Positions 44,601 through 53,603 of a DNA stretch of 64,000 nt are shown one piece after another. Position 1 is the stretch's first letter, and each line of letters opens with the position of its first letter. The notes under the pieces were generated by a model. That model ran no database searches. It saw only the letters and a program-made list of their open reading frames with translations, and had not been told where the DNA came from. This DNA is from Lachnospiraceae bacterium (GTDB taxonomy: Bacteria; Bacillota; Clostridia; Lachnospirales; Lachnospiraceae), in NCBI GenBank assembly GCA_029067205.1, contig JAIEEY010000078.1, positions 25,203 through 89,202 of the forward strand. Reading direction: 5' to 3'. Both the position numbers and the translations under genes were made by a program.

Positions 44601-45485
44601 TTAGCCCTTTACACTTCCCAAAACCAATCCTTTGGTAAAATATTTCTGAAGGAACGGATACACCAGCATGATCGGCAGGGCGCCCAAAAACATCTGCGCC
44701 GCACGGCCTGTTCTTGCATTCATCATGGACAGCAGCGCCTTAATGTCGTGGGTGCTGTCACCCATCAGCAGCGTCTCAAAATTTTTTAACAGAGACTGCA
44801 TATAGGTCTGCAGCGGATATTTTGAGGTATCGCTCATATAGATCATGCCGCTAAACCAGTCATTCCAATGTCCTACCATACAGAACAGACCTACAGTAGC
44901 CAACGATGGCTTTAAAAGAGGCAGGATAATCTTTACCAATATCTGAAAAGGATTTGCACCATCAATAGATGCTGCCTCCTCCAATTCTTCCGGAAGTCCC
45001 CGGATAAAGTTCATCAAAATGATCATATTCGATACCGGAAGTGCGCCCGGCAGGACCAGCGACCAGATGGTATTTCTTAACCCAAGGCTGGACACAAGCA
45101 GGTATGTAGGGATCATGCCACCCCCTATCAGCATGGTCGTGACAAAAAATACCACATAAAATCCCCTGCCATATAATTCCCCTTTTGGTCTGGATAACGG
45201 ATAAGCTGTCAGAACTGCCAGTGTCAGATTCAGTAATGTACCCAAAATAACCCGCTCAAAGGACACGAGCATCGCGCGGAAGAACCTGCCATCCTCCAAT
45301 AAATATTTATAAGAGGCGAGCGTAAAATCAACGGGTAAAAATCCTACATTTCCTGCCGACACTGCCGTGCTGCCACTGAAAGAGACTGCCAGAAGATTTA
45401 CAAATGGAAGGACACAAGTCAGACATACAAGGCCAAGAAAAACAGCCAATACGATATCAAAGAGACAAATTTTTTTCTTCTCCAT
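44601..45485 (-). CDS. CUT1 ABC transporter permease, LplC/MalG type
   Basis: This 294-residue protein has six membrane helices. The EAA loop that contacts the ATPase is EELEEAASIDGANPFQILVKIILPLLKP, and the C-terminus ends YFTKGLVLGSVKG as in this family. It pairs with the permease at 45500-46408. No ATPase gene is in the operon; such systems share a genome-wide MsmX-type ATPase. The start has GGAGG. It lies 15 bases after the first permease gene. Confidence 0.93.
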   Translation of the reverse strand: MEKKKICLFDIVLAVFLGLVCLTCVLPFVNLLAVSFSGSTAVSAGNVGFLPVDFTLASYKYLLEDGRFFRAMLVSFERVILGTLLNLTLAVLTAYPLSRPKGELYGRGFYVVFFVTTMLIGGGMIPTYLLVSSLGLRNTIWSLVLPGALPVSNMIILMNFIRGLPEELEEAASIDGANPFQILVKIILPLLKPSLATVGLFCMVGHWNDWFSGMIYMSDTSKYPLQTYMQSLLKNFETLLMGDSTHDIKALLSMMNARTGRAAQMFLGALPIMLVYPFLQKYFTKGLVLGSVKG

Positions 45486-45499
45486 AATCCATTTCCTCC

Positions 45500-46408
45500 T
45501 TACAAAATCCTATATCCGGCAACTTTATCCGCAATAATATAAGAAGCGATCACCAAAACACAGGACACAAGTGACTTAAACAAACCTACGGCAGCACCGA
45601 TAGAATACTGTGCCTGCTGGATACCAAGACGATATACATAGGTATCAATAATATCACCCGTAGAATATACTACCGGGGCATACAAGTTATAAACCTGGTC
45701 AAATCCTGCATTCAACACCCCTCCAGGTGCCAGCACCAACATTAAAACAACTGTAGGCTTCAACAATGGAACAGTAATAAAGCGTATTTTCTGCCATCTG
45801 GTGGCACCGTCCAATGTTGCGGATTCATAGAGTCCCGGGTCAATTCCCGTAAGCGCTGCCAGATATACAATCGTACCATATCCAAATCCCTTCCAGATGT
45901 CACTGATGATCATCGTCCATGGAAATATCTTAGGATCTCCCAAAAACGAAACAGGGTCAATTCCAAATTTCCCAAGAAAGCCATTGATCATACCATCCGT
46001 ACCCAAAATTTCAATCATGACACCAGCCATAATAATCCATGACAGGAAATTGGGAATATAAATCAGCGTCTGATAAACCCTTTTTAACTTGTCAGAAACC
46101 ATTTCATTGAGCAGCACCGCAAAAGTGACGGGAACCGCAATTCCCAAAAGCAGCTTGAACACTGCTATGTATAATGTATTCCATATGGTCTGTATAAAAG
46201 CGGGCTGTTTAAACAGAAATTCGAAATTCTTAAATCCCACCCAAGGGGAGGAAAAACCCATCCCCACATTATAATCCTGAAATGCGATAATGACTCCATA
46301 CAATGGAATGTAACAAAAGATAAAAGTCACAATGACACCAGGCAGGAGCATCAAATGATACATGCCCTGATTTTTCAATTTTGTTCTGGATTTTTTCTTT
46401 TTCTGCAT
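45500..46408 (-). CDS. CUT1 ABC transporter permease, LplB type
   Basis: This protein has about 302 residues and six membrane helices, with the EAA loop LYESATLDGATRWQKIRFITVPLLKPT. It forms the channel with the following LplC-type permease. GGAAGGGG nine bases before MQKKKK gives start 46408; the track start at 46453 would run into the upstream binding-protein gene without a ribosome site. Basic residues at the N-terminus fit the inside-positive rule. Confidence 0.92.
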   Translation of the reverse strand: MQKKKKSRTKLKNQGMYHLMLLPGVIVTFIFCYIPLYGVIIAFQDYNVGMGFSSPWVGFKNFEFLFKQPAFIQTIWNTLYIAVFKLLLGIAVPVTFAVLLNEMVSDKLKRVYQTLIYIPNFLSWIIMAGVMIEILGTDGMINGFLGKFGIDPVSFLGDPKIFPWTMIISDIWKGFGYGTIVYLAALTGIDPGLYESATLDGATRWQKIRFITVPLLKPTVVLMLVLAPGGVLNAGFDQVYNLYAPVVYSTGDIIDTYVYRLGIQQAQYSIGAAVGLFKSLVSCVLVIASYIIADKVAGYRIL

Positions 46409-46430
46409 AATCCATTTCCCCTTCCAAAAA

Positions 46431-48080
46431 TTAATTTTTTCCGTAAATTTCATTTACTTCAGCCGTTACCTGGTCTCCGCCCGCATCCTTCCAGTTCTGT
46501 ACCAGCGTATCAAAGTAATCAATATCCTTTGTTCCCTGAACAATTTCGATGAAACCTTGCAGTAAAATATCCCATAAAGTAGAACCGTAACTCTGCATCA
46601 GGGGTGTATCCATACCCCAAACGGCATTTTTCACATAGATCTCGTTATCCACATACTCTTTTGCAATACCATAGGCGGATTTATCATTTCCCTGCTGGAG
46701 CCAGTCGCCTACGCCTGAAGAATCATGCTCCCTCACCCATGCTACACAGCTATTGTATTTTGACGCATTTGTTCCTAATGCTGTTACATCCTCGTCCAAT
46801 CCCCGTGCAAGTGCTTCTGTCACCTGAATGTACTGATTATAGTCCGTATTCGGATTAATGACACATAATCCATATGGAATGTTGGGATAATTATTGTCAA
46901 ACAGAGAGCTGATAAATTCCGGATCTTCTTTTCCTGCCGCATCATCCATCATATAGCACCAGAAATTGATGAGTTTGATCGCTGCTTCCGGATTCTTGCA
47001 TTTACTGCTGATCACGATATAACCACGATTGCCGAAACTGACGCTTCCCTTTACCTCTTTACCATTAGCAGAAGGAATGGCATATGGCTCAAAAATTGCT
47101 TCCGCTCCCAGATTATCTACGATATTCGGTCCCGGATTATAGCCAAACCACTGCGCAAAGGGAACCACACCGCATCTGCCATTAATTACATCCTCACACA
47201 TCTTCTCATACTTGGTCGTAGCAAAATCCGGATTCACGATACCATCCGCATACCACTGTGCATAAGCTGCGAGCGCTTCTTTCATCTCAGGCTGGATGGA
47301 ACCGTATTCGATCGTACCATCTTCCTTCTCGATCCAGATACCTGAATGCGCACCGAAACCAAGCGCCAGCCGAAACAGGCTATCCAGGGACTGATATTCT
47401 GCCAGGGCATACTCGCACTCACTGTAATTCTCCTGAAACGCCTTGGCAATGGCCATCACGTCATCCATCGTCTGAGGGTCTGCCAATCCCAGCTCATCCT
47501 TCCAGTCCTTTCTGATCCATACATACTGGAACTGGTCAATGATACCATAACTAAGCTGCGGTATACCATAAAGCTTCCCATCATAGCAGCCTGTCTCATA
47601 AGTATCTTTCTCCTGCTCCATATAGCTCTTTAAGTTGTCTGAAGCATATGTATCAAACAGCTCTGTCAGATCCATGATCAGCCCCGATTTCTGCAGTTGT
47701 TCCAGCTGTTTACCATCTACATGGAACACATCGGGAATATCCTTGTCGGCAATGGAAAGATTCAGTTTTGTTCCATAGTCGTTGCTTACCCACAGGTTCT
47801 TGACCTGAATGTTGAATCTGTCCTTATATGCCCGATACCATGTGTTATCGTCATAAGTGTCACCATTCTGAAAATTTGTCCCTGAGTTTTCCTCCACTAC
47901 AGTAGTCAGAACCACTACTTCTTCATAGGGATCCCATAAGCCTTCCGGAATTGCAACAGCCTGTGATGCACTGTTTCCCGCTTTGCCTCCCTCTTTGCCT
48001 CCGCATCCTGCCATACTGAATGCCATAATTGCTACCAATCCTATAGCTGTCAGTCGTTTCCTCCATGTTTTTCCCATCAT
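46431..48080 (-). CDS. ABC sugar transporter substrate-binding lipoprotein (first copy)
   Basis: This protein has about 549 residues with a signal peptide and lipobox (AFSMAGCGGKEGG, Cys near 24) and a Gly/Ser-rich linker. It is a LipO/LplA-type family 1 binding domain. GGAGG eight bases upstream supports ATG 48080 over the track start at 48107. First gene of the operon binding protein - permease - permease - binding protein - GH36, divergent from the two-component system that should control it. The presence of GH36 suggests raffinose-type alpha-galactosides as ligands. Confidence 0.92.
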   Translation of the reverse strand: MMGKTWRKRLTAIGLVAIMAFSMAGCGGKEGGKAGNSASQAVAIPEGLWDPYEEVVVLTTVVEENSGTNFQNGDTYDDNTWYRAYKDRFNIQVKNLWVSNDYGTKLNLSIADKDIPDVFHVDGKQLEQLQKSGLIMDLTELFDTYASDNLKSYMEQEKDTYETGCYDGKLYGIPQLSYGIIDQFQYVWIRKDWKDELGLADPQTMDDVMAIAKAFQENYSECEYALAEYQSLDSLFRLALGFGAHSGIWIEKEDGTIEYGSIQPEMKEALAAYAQWYADGIVNPDFATTKYEKMCEDVINGRCGVVPFAQWFGYNPGPNIVDNLGAEAIFEPYAIPSANGKEVKGSVSFGNRGYIVISSKCKNPEAAIKLINFWCYMMDDAAGKEDPEFISSLFDNNYPNIPYGLCVINPNTDYNQYIQVTEALARGLDEDVTALGTNASKYNSCVAWVREHDSSGVGDWLQQGNDKSAYGIAKEYVDNEIYVKNAVWGMDTPLMQSYGSTLWDILLQGFIEIVQGTKDIDYFDTLVQNWKDAGGDQVTAEVNEIYGKN

Positions 48081-48354
48081 TTTAACTTCCTCCTTTTTAC
48101 TTAACATGCCTTACAAAACTTTTGTTTTTAAGTTAATATAGATTTTATAGAATGTGTGGAATTTTATCTTTGTATTATCTTTACATTTTTTTAAAATTTG
48201 TACTTCATTTTTTAATAATCAAAAGATTTCTTAAAAAAGTAAAAATATTGCAAATCTACATAGCTATACAATTCTTATTTCTCATGATAAGATAAAAACA
48301 TGATCCTGATACAAATTATCAAATCAAAATAAAATATGTCGGGAGGGAATAACA
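48081..48354. promoter_or_regulatory. Divergent regulatory region of the alpha-galactoside locus
   Basis: This is 270 bases of very A/T-rich sequence between the binding-protein gene and the kinase gene. It must contain both promoters and any YesN-type operator, but no single site can be assigned with confidence. GGGAGGG at 48341-48347 is the ribosome site of the kinase. Confidence 0.5.
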
Positions 48355-50115
48355 ATAAAACTACGCTATCATCTCATACAAAAAATCACAATTTTATTAT
48401 TAACTTTATTCATTCCTGCAAGTAGTATCAGTTTCCTATTCCTGTACCATGCAAATAAACAACTGGAGGAGCAGACACTGACCGCCATCCATGACAGCAA
48501 TGTTTCCTATATGCATCAATTGGATGAAAGTTTACAGCAGTTGTATCACATGGACTATCGGCTTATGGGAAATTATGAATGGATACATTTTAAGGAAAAG
48601 ACTGTAGATATGGGCAATTATGAAAATTTCTCGTTTATAAATTCCTTGAGGAACCAGCTTACATCCATTAAAAACTTTCATCCGCTGTTAGAGAGTGTGC
48701 ATATTCATTTTCCAAACACATCAGAGATGTACCATTCGTCAGCATATGCATATGGGTCCTTTACTGTTTTGGATCAATCGCAAAACCAGCAATACATCGA
48801 TTTATCTTCTGCAAAAGCCCATTTGCAATATTACATGGATCCCATCAGTGATAATTATGCCCTTTCCCTGATCATGGAACCACTATCCTCCGCTATAGAT
48901 TACAACATAATCCTGACTTTATCCCTGGATACTCTCCAACAGTCCATTGCTGATAACTGCACGTATGAATATGACTACTATTATTTTTCCACCGGAAATG
49001 ACTTCGCTTTATCTAATATGGAACCTGAAATGAAAGCGGAAGCGGTTAGACTGGCACAACAAATGATCGCACAAAACGATCATGGGACAGACTACCCTCT
49101 TTACCAGAAAACTACCATTCATGATCAGACATATTATGCCTTTTACTATTTTTTGACATATTCTGGTGCTTATTATGTGCGGCTCCTTCCCACTTCGTTC
49201 CTGTCAAGCGTGATATCCTCCAGTTATATCATGATAATCATCTTCTGCTTTGCAATCCTGTCAGCCTGTATTCTTTTTTTGTTTGGCATATACCGAATGG
49301 TACACAAGCCTTTTACCCAGTTAACCAAGGCTTTTATACAGGTAGAGCAAGGTGATTTTACAGTACAGACAGAATTGACCAACGGTTCCGATTTTAATTA
49401 CGTATTTAATGGATTCAATCACATGGTCAGCCAGTTAAATACTTTGATTGAACAAAACTATACCCAGACTATGTTATTGCAAAAGGCAGAGCTGAAACAA
49501 TTACAGGCACAGATTAATCCACACTTTTTGTACAATAGTTTCTTTATGCTGCAGAAAATGATTCGTTGGGATTCGGAACAGGCAGAAGAAATTGCCAACG
49601 CATTGGCAAGATATTTCCAATATATTACCAGAAACAGCAATGATTTAGTGCCATTATCCGCTGAATACTCCCACGCCAGAGACTACATTTTTATACAAGA
49701 GCTCCGGTTTAGTGGCCGTATCCACATTGAAGCAGCAGAACTTCCAGAAAAGTATACCAGTTTGCCGGTTCCAAAGCTGATCCTTCAACCTGTATTAGAA
49801 AATGTTTTTAAACATGGTCTGAAAAATACAGAGGAACACGGTCTGGTGCAGATCTCTTTTCATCCAGACCAGGATACTTTGAAAATAGTGATCGAAGACA
49901 ATGGAAACGGACTTGAAGATGATACATTAAATATATTGACAGAACGTTTAACAGCTTCAAGAAGCCCTCAGTTCACTGGAGAAATGACCGGAATATTGAA
50001 TATTCAAAAAAGATTAATACTTTTTTCCCATTTGACTACACCTATGTCCGTATTCCGTTCAGAACTTGGTGGACTGGCTGTAGAGATCACGCTTTCCATA
50101 AATGATGGCCTTTAA
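48355..50115 (+). CDS. YesM-type sensor histidine kinase, apparent ATA start codon
   Basis: This protein has about 586 residues. The track starts at ATG 48511, but the frame is open upstream and encodes the first membrane helix (KITILLLTLFIPASSISFLFLY), which the family requires. A perfect GGGAGGG lies seven bases before ATA 48355, and no ATG, GTG or TTG occurs in frame between the upstream stop and 48511, so the start appears to be AUA or a mutated ATG. Domains: extracellular sensor, second helix (about 235-260), HAMP, His-kinase block LQAQINPHFLYNSF, ATPase end VLENVFKHGL and DNGNGL. It should phosphorylate the response regulator downstream. Confidence 0.8.
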   Translation: MKLRYHLIQKITILLLTLFIPASSISFLFLYHANKQLEEQTLTAIHDSNVSYMHQLDESLQQLYHMDYRLMGNYEWIHFKEKTVDMGNYENFSFINSLRNQLTSIKNFHPLLESVHIHFPNTSEMYHSSAYAYGSFTVLDQSQNQQYIDLSSAKAHLQYYMDPISDNYALSLIMEPLSSAIDYNIILTLSLDTLQQSIADNCTYEYDYYYFSTGNDFALSNMEPEMKAEAVRLAQQMIAQNDHGTDYPLYQKTTIHDQTYYAFYYFLTYSGAYYVRLLPTSFLSSVISSSYIMIIIFCFAILSACILFLFGIYRMVHKPFTQLTKAFIQVEQGDFTVQTELTNGSDFNYVFNGFNHMVSQLNTLIEQNYTQTMLLQKAELKQLQAQINPHFLYNSFFMLQKMIRWDSEQAEEIANALARYFQYITRNSNDLVPLSAEYSHARDYIFIQELRFSGRIHIEAAELPEKYTSLPVPKLILQPVLENVFKHGLKNTEEHGLVQISFHPDQDTLKIVIEDNGNGLEDDTLNILTERLTASRSPQFTGEMTGILNIQKRLILFSHLTTPMSVFRSELGGLAVEITLSINDGL

Positions 50116-50194
50116 TTGTATGATCATAGTGATCACGAATCATAGTAATATAATGGGTTTGAAGTGATGAAACAGATGAAAGGAATATAATAAG

Positions 50195-50962
50195 ATGAAT
50201 TTATTAATTGTGGATGATGAACATCATATTGTGAATTATATGGCTGCATTTGCGGAAGAACACTGCGGAAATGTATTGGAAGTTTACAAAGCCTACTCTG
50301 GCATGGAAGCTTTAAAGATTCTGGCAGATATTAAAATTGACATCATTCTTCTGGATATTCAAATGCCTGGTTTGACTGGTTTGGAATTAGCTGATAAAAT
50401 TTCTAAGACATGGTCCAACTGCCGGATTATTTTCCTGACAGCATATGATAATTTTGACTATATATACAAAGCTACTGATTTGCCTCATATTTCTTATCTG
50501 TTAAAGACGGAGCCTGAATCAGTGATTCTTGACACCCTTTCCCAGGCTGTCGGTGATATTATAGAGGAACAAAAACAGCAGACAATATTAGATGATACAC
50601 TGAAAAGAAACAAGTACCTTTCACATTTGCTTATTCAAAATACATTGCGGATACTTCAATCCGGAATGCCGATGGAAACACTGCATTCGGAAAACACTTT
50701 TTTAGAATCTGACAATCCATTAGACCTTAATGCACCTGTCTACCTGATCTATATGAATATACGCCACAGAAGCTTTAAAGACTGCCGCACATGGGATTAT
50801 AATCAGTGCCTGCAATATCTTCATTTAGCTGAATTTTATGCTTCTAACCGGTTTAGCTGTTTTTTGCTGCAGCTTGATAACGGAGATGGATTATGGTTTT
50901 TTCAATGTCGTGAAAATGCTGATTTTGGAGTATCTAATCCCATTTCCTTTTTAAAAACATGA
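50195..50962 (+). CDS. YesN-type response regulator, N-terminal part (frame split)
   Basis: This 255-residue frame has a receiver domain (VDDEHHIVNYM, phospho-acceptor Asp in IILLDIQMPGLTG, Thr in FLTAYD, Lys in YLLKTE) and part of the central helical domain. It ends after PISFLKT at a TGA, while the -1 frame continues as KNMTDSL, exactly the expected sequence. One A lost from an A6 tract (TTTTTAAAAAC) explains the break. Programmed slippage at T TTA AAA is the alternative. Pairs with the YesM-type kinase. Confidence 0.75.
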   Translation: MNLLIVDDEHHIVNYMAAFAEEHCGNVLEVYKAYSGMEALKILADIKIDIILLDIQMPGLTGLELADKISKTWSNCRIIFLTAYDNFDYIYKATDLPHISYLLKTEPESVILDTLSQAVGDIIEEQKQQTILDDTLKRNKYLSHLLIQNTLRILQSGMPMETLHSENTFLESDNPLDLNAPVYLIYMNIRHRSFKDCRTWDYNQCLQYLHLAEFYASNRFSCFLLQLDNGDGLWFFQCRENADFGVSNPISFLKT

Positions 50963-51834
50963 CTGACAGCCTGGCTTCCGACATCGAGAAAATAATTCGC
51001 AAAAAAGTGGTGTTACTTTTCTATACCAGTCCGGTGAACTGCCCGGAAGTACACGAAATCTTTTATCATTTCCAGACTGTTTTAGAAAAAATGGATTTCT
51101 CAGTCATGTTCCCCACTGTGGTATTGTGCCATCATAATGATACTATGAATGAACAAACCCTATCTAAAGAGCATGAACCAAATAATGAGTCGTTGTTACG
51201 TGAATTAAATTATTGTCTTATTCATGGAAATCAACAGGATTATTTCACTATTCTCAAGCAATTATGGGAAATCTGCCTAAACAGACATAGTATGCATAAT
51301 CTTTACTGTGTTCGGATTTACCAGACAATTGCCCTAGACCTATTGAATTATATTGACTCTTATCAATTGCAGGAAGAGCTGTCAACCCATAATGCTATTT
51401 ACCCGCTTTACTATGTTCAGAATTTTACAGACTGGAATCAGGCCTTTCAATATTTACAGTCGTGTTCACAAAATGTCTTCCGTATTGTTGAAAACAAAGG
51501 CAATTCCCGCAACAACTCTACAATAGAGAAAATACAAAAATACATACAGTCCAACCTGCATGAACAGCTAAATCTATCCAATATCGCAGCGCTTGTGAGC
51601 TATAACGAAACCTATGTTTCTCGGCTTTTTAAACAAAACACTGGAATGAAAATTAGTGATTATATTTTACAGGAGCGGCTTTCAAAAGCAAAGCAGCTGC
51701 TTTCCACTACTGAACAGAGCATCAATACAATTGCGGAAAACTGCGGCTTTGATAGTATCCATTATTTTTCTTATACGTTTAAGAAAAATATGGGAATATC
51801 ACCGAGTGACTACAGGAGAAACAGCAGGGCATAA
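50959..51834 (+). CDS. YesN-type response regulator, AraC DNA-binding part (frame split)
   Basis: This 291-residue frame starts with an ATGA overlap on the upstream half and ends in a double helix-turn-helix (LNLSNIAALVSYNETYVSRLFK and INTIAENCGFDSIHYFSYTFKKNMGISPSDYR). No ribosome site precedes ATG 50959, so separate translation would have to rely on coupling at the stop. In an intact regulator this half would activate the divergent binding-protein/permease/GH36 operon when the receiver is phosphorylated. Confidence 0.75.
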   Translation: MTDSLASDIEKIIRKKVVLLFYTSPVNCPEVHEIFYHFQTVLEKMDFSVMFPTVVLCHHNDTMNEQTLSKEHEPNNESLLRELNYCLIHGNQQDYFTILKQLWEICLNRHSMHNLYCVRIYQTIALDLLNYIDSYQLQEELSTHNAIYPLYYVQNFTDWNQAFQYLQSCSQNVFRIVENKGNSRNNSTIEKIQKYIQSNLHEQLNLSNIAALVSYNETYVSRLFKQNTGMKISDYILQERLSKAKQLLSTTEQSINTIAENCGFDSIHYFSYTFKKNMGISPSDYRRNSRA

Positions 51835-51868
51835 AAATCAAATAATGTAGAATTCTTCCCCGATCCGA

Positions 51869-52083
51869 AAACAGCTGGCAGATACAAAGGCGAAGTCACT
51901 ACAGACCGTTACGGACGGAAAATCCCCAAACATGCACATGGAACTACGAATCTGGATGAGCCATCTTCCTCAAAAAAGCTGATTATAGATGCAGTCATGG
52001 CACTCTATGACCGCATTGTTGATAAAAACCTGCTAGCACGGCGGATTACCGTGGCTGCGAACCATCTGATTGATGAGGCTGGA
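51869..52083 (+). pseudogene. Fragment of a UmuC-type polymerase gene
   Basis: About 210 bases align at roughly 90% by eye with 34627-34833 of the intact polymerase gene, including GACCGTTACGGACG and CATGCACATGGAACTACGAA. Both ends are cut. It lies in the same orientation as the intact gene, with about 17 kb between, so the two copies bracket the redox, LysR and alpha-galactoside genes. Confidence 0.85.
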
Positions 52084-52702
52084 TATTAACAACCAATACC
52101 TGCCATCCGCCACTCATGGGCATAATAATTATGCCGCAGGCGGAATAACGTCCGCTGCATACCATAAAGAGATGTCGTACAGATAAAGTTTGCCCCAAGC
52201 GAACCCTGATCCTGGTCTGTTGAAATAACCTTATCTATATTGATCGTGATAAGCTCCCCATTCCTGTCACGAAAGCGGAACCGTATTGGTGTTATTTTTC
52301 CATTTGTATCCGTGCACGAAATATATCATCAGCACGGGAGTATCTATGCACAGGATTGTTTCCATTATCGATTCCTTCACATATTAAAAACACAAATTCT
52401 TAATATATTATTTCGGATTTTGATGAAAATATAACGTATACAATCCTGTCAAACTGAACAAAAGCTTTTATTTTTTCTATATATCACTTTCCACCATAAA
52501 TAGGACATGTTTTACTACATCAGGATTTTTCAGATCTGCAGCTGCACAGATGTCATTAATCATGGCCAGCAGACAATTCTTCTGTCAGGTTTTTAAGCGT
52601 CTTCTTCTTATACCTTGTTTCCTTAATTTGAAAATCCGCTCTATGTCTCCAATCCCGCCGGTTATCTGAGCAGTCTGTACAGTATCCTCTCCTTTCTGCC
52701 CG
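52084..52702. other. Gap with a minus-strand gene remnant
   Basis: The minus strand from about 52319 down to 52087 reads a protein-like frame (ITPIRFRFRDRNGELITINID, then a Tyr/Arg-rich end) with a stop but without a start; in-frame stops lie just upstream. It resembles small conserved proteins seen near mobile umuC genes. The rest (52320-52700) holds nothing I can identify. Confidence 0.5.
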
Positions 52703-53326
52703 TCATATCATTACACGCACTTCTATCCTGCTGTCTACAAGTTCTGCAAACTTTTTCCCATCATCAGGTGAACCCACGACTGTCCCATAGTGTGTAGGAA
52801 CTGCAAGCTTCGGTTTCATACGGTTCACAAGATTGGCCGCTTCCTTGCAGTCCATTGTGTATTTTCCACCGACAGGAATAAGTGCCACATCACATTTTAT
52901 GTCCTGGTTATCGGGTGTCATGTCGGTATCTCCAGCCACATAATACCTGACATCATCCATTGTCATCACGTATCCTGCATAGCCTTTTCCTTTTGTATGA
53001 AACGGCTTTAGCCTGTTGTATGCAGGAACTGCATTTATCATAAGCCCTTTTGCCTCGATTATTCCGCTAGGATGGACAAATTTACATTTAAGGTTCCTCA
53101 AGTTTTCCCCATGTCCTTTCATACTCTCTGGCATGATGATCCAAGTGTCTTCGTCTGCTACTTTTTTAATGTCTTCCGGCGAAAAATGATCATGATGATC
53201 ATGGGTTATAAATATAAGATCTGCATCATGGCTTTCTTCCTTAACCTCAAAAGGATCAAAATATATCACCCTTTTTCCTGTTATTTTTATGCTGCTGTGT
53301 GTTAAAACTTCTACTTCTTCAAACAT
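52703..53326 (-). CDS. Metallo-beta-lactamase-fold hydrolase (UlaG-like)
   Basis: This 207-residue protein has the metal-binding signature THDHHDHFSPED, a later Asp in YYVAGDTDMTPD and a final His in VPTHYGTVVG. All ligands of a di-metal MBL site are present. The family includes UlaG-type lactonases and RNA-processing enzymes; the substrate is not readable. It is cytoplasmic and appears to be a single-gene unit. Confidence 0.88.
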   Translation of the reverse strand: MFEEVEVLTHSSIKITGKRVIYFDPFEVKEESHDADLIFITHDHHDHFSPEDIKKVADEDTWIIMPESMKGHGENLRNLKCKFVHPSGIIEAKGLMINAVPAYNRLKPFHTKGKGYAGYVMTMDDVRYYVAGDTDMTPDNQDIKCDVALIPVGGKYTMDCKEAANLVNRMKPKLAVPTHYGTVVGSPDDGKKFAELVDSRIEVRVMI

Positions 53327-53470
53327 TACCCTGCTCCTGCTTCCATTTTTTTTATCTGACTTATTTTATTGGCAGTCAGATATCAGCACCGATTAATTTT
53401 AATGATATTTTATCACGTTTTTAGTGGGAAATCAAAAATACAAAAGCTGGTTTTTATCAATGCTAAAAAA

Positions 53471-53514
53471 ATGAGATTTAAAAGGCCACAAACTGGGCTC
53501 TTTTGAAATCTCAT
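53471..53514 (-). terminator. Terminator after the second Rpn gene
   Basis: On the minus strand ATGAGATTTCAAAAGAGCCC pairs with GGCCTTTTAAATCTCAT and is followed by a T7 run: a strong intrinsic terminator. Confidence 0.85.
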
Positions 53515-53603
53515 CTCTTTAATTTTTACAAATTCATATTTATAATACAACAAATATTAAGTATTTGAATTATTCTTTTAAATTTTAATGATTATTTAAT
53601 GTG

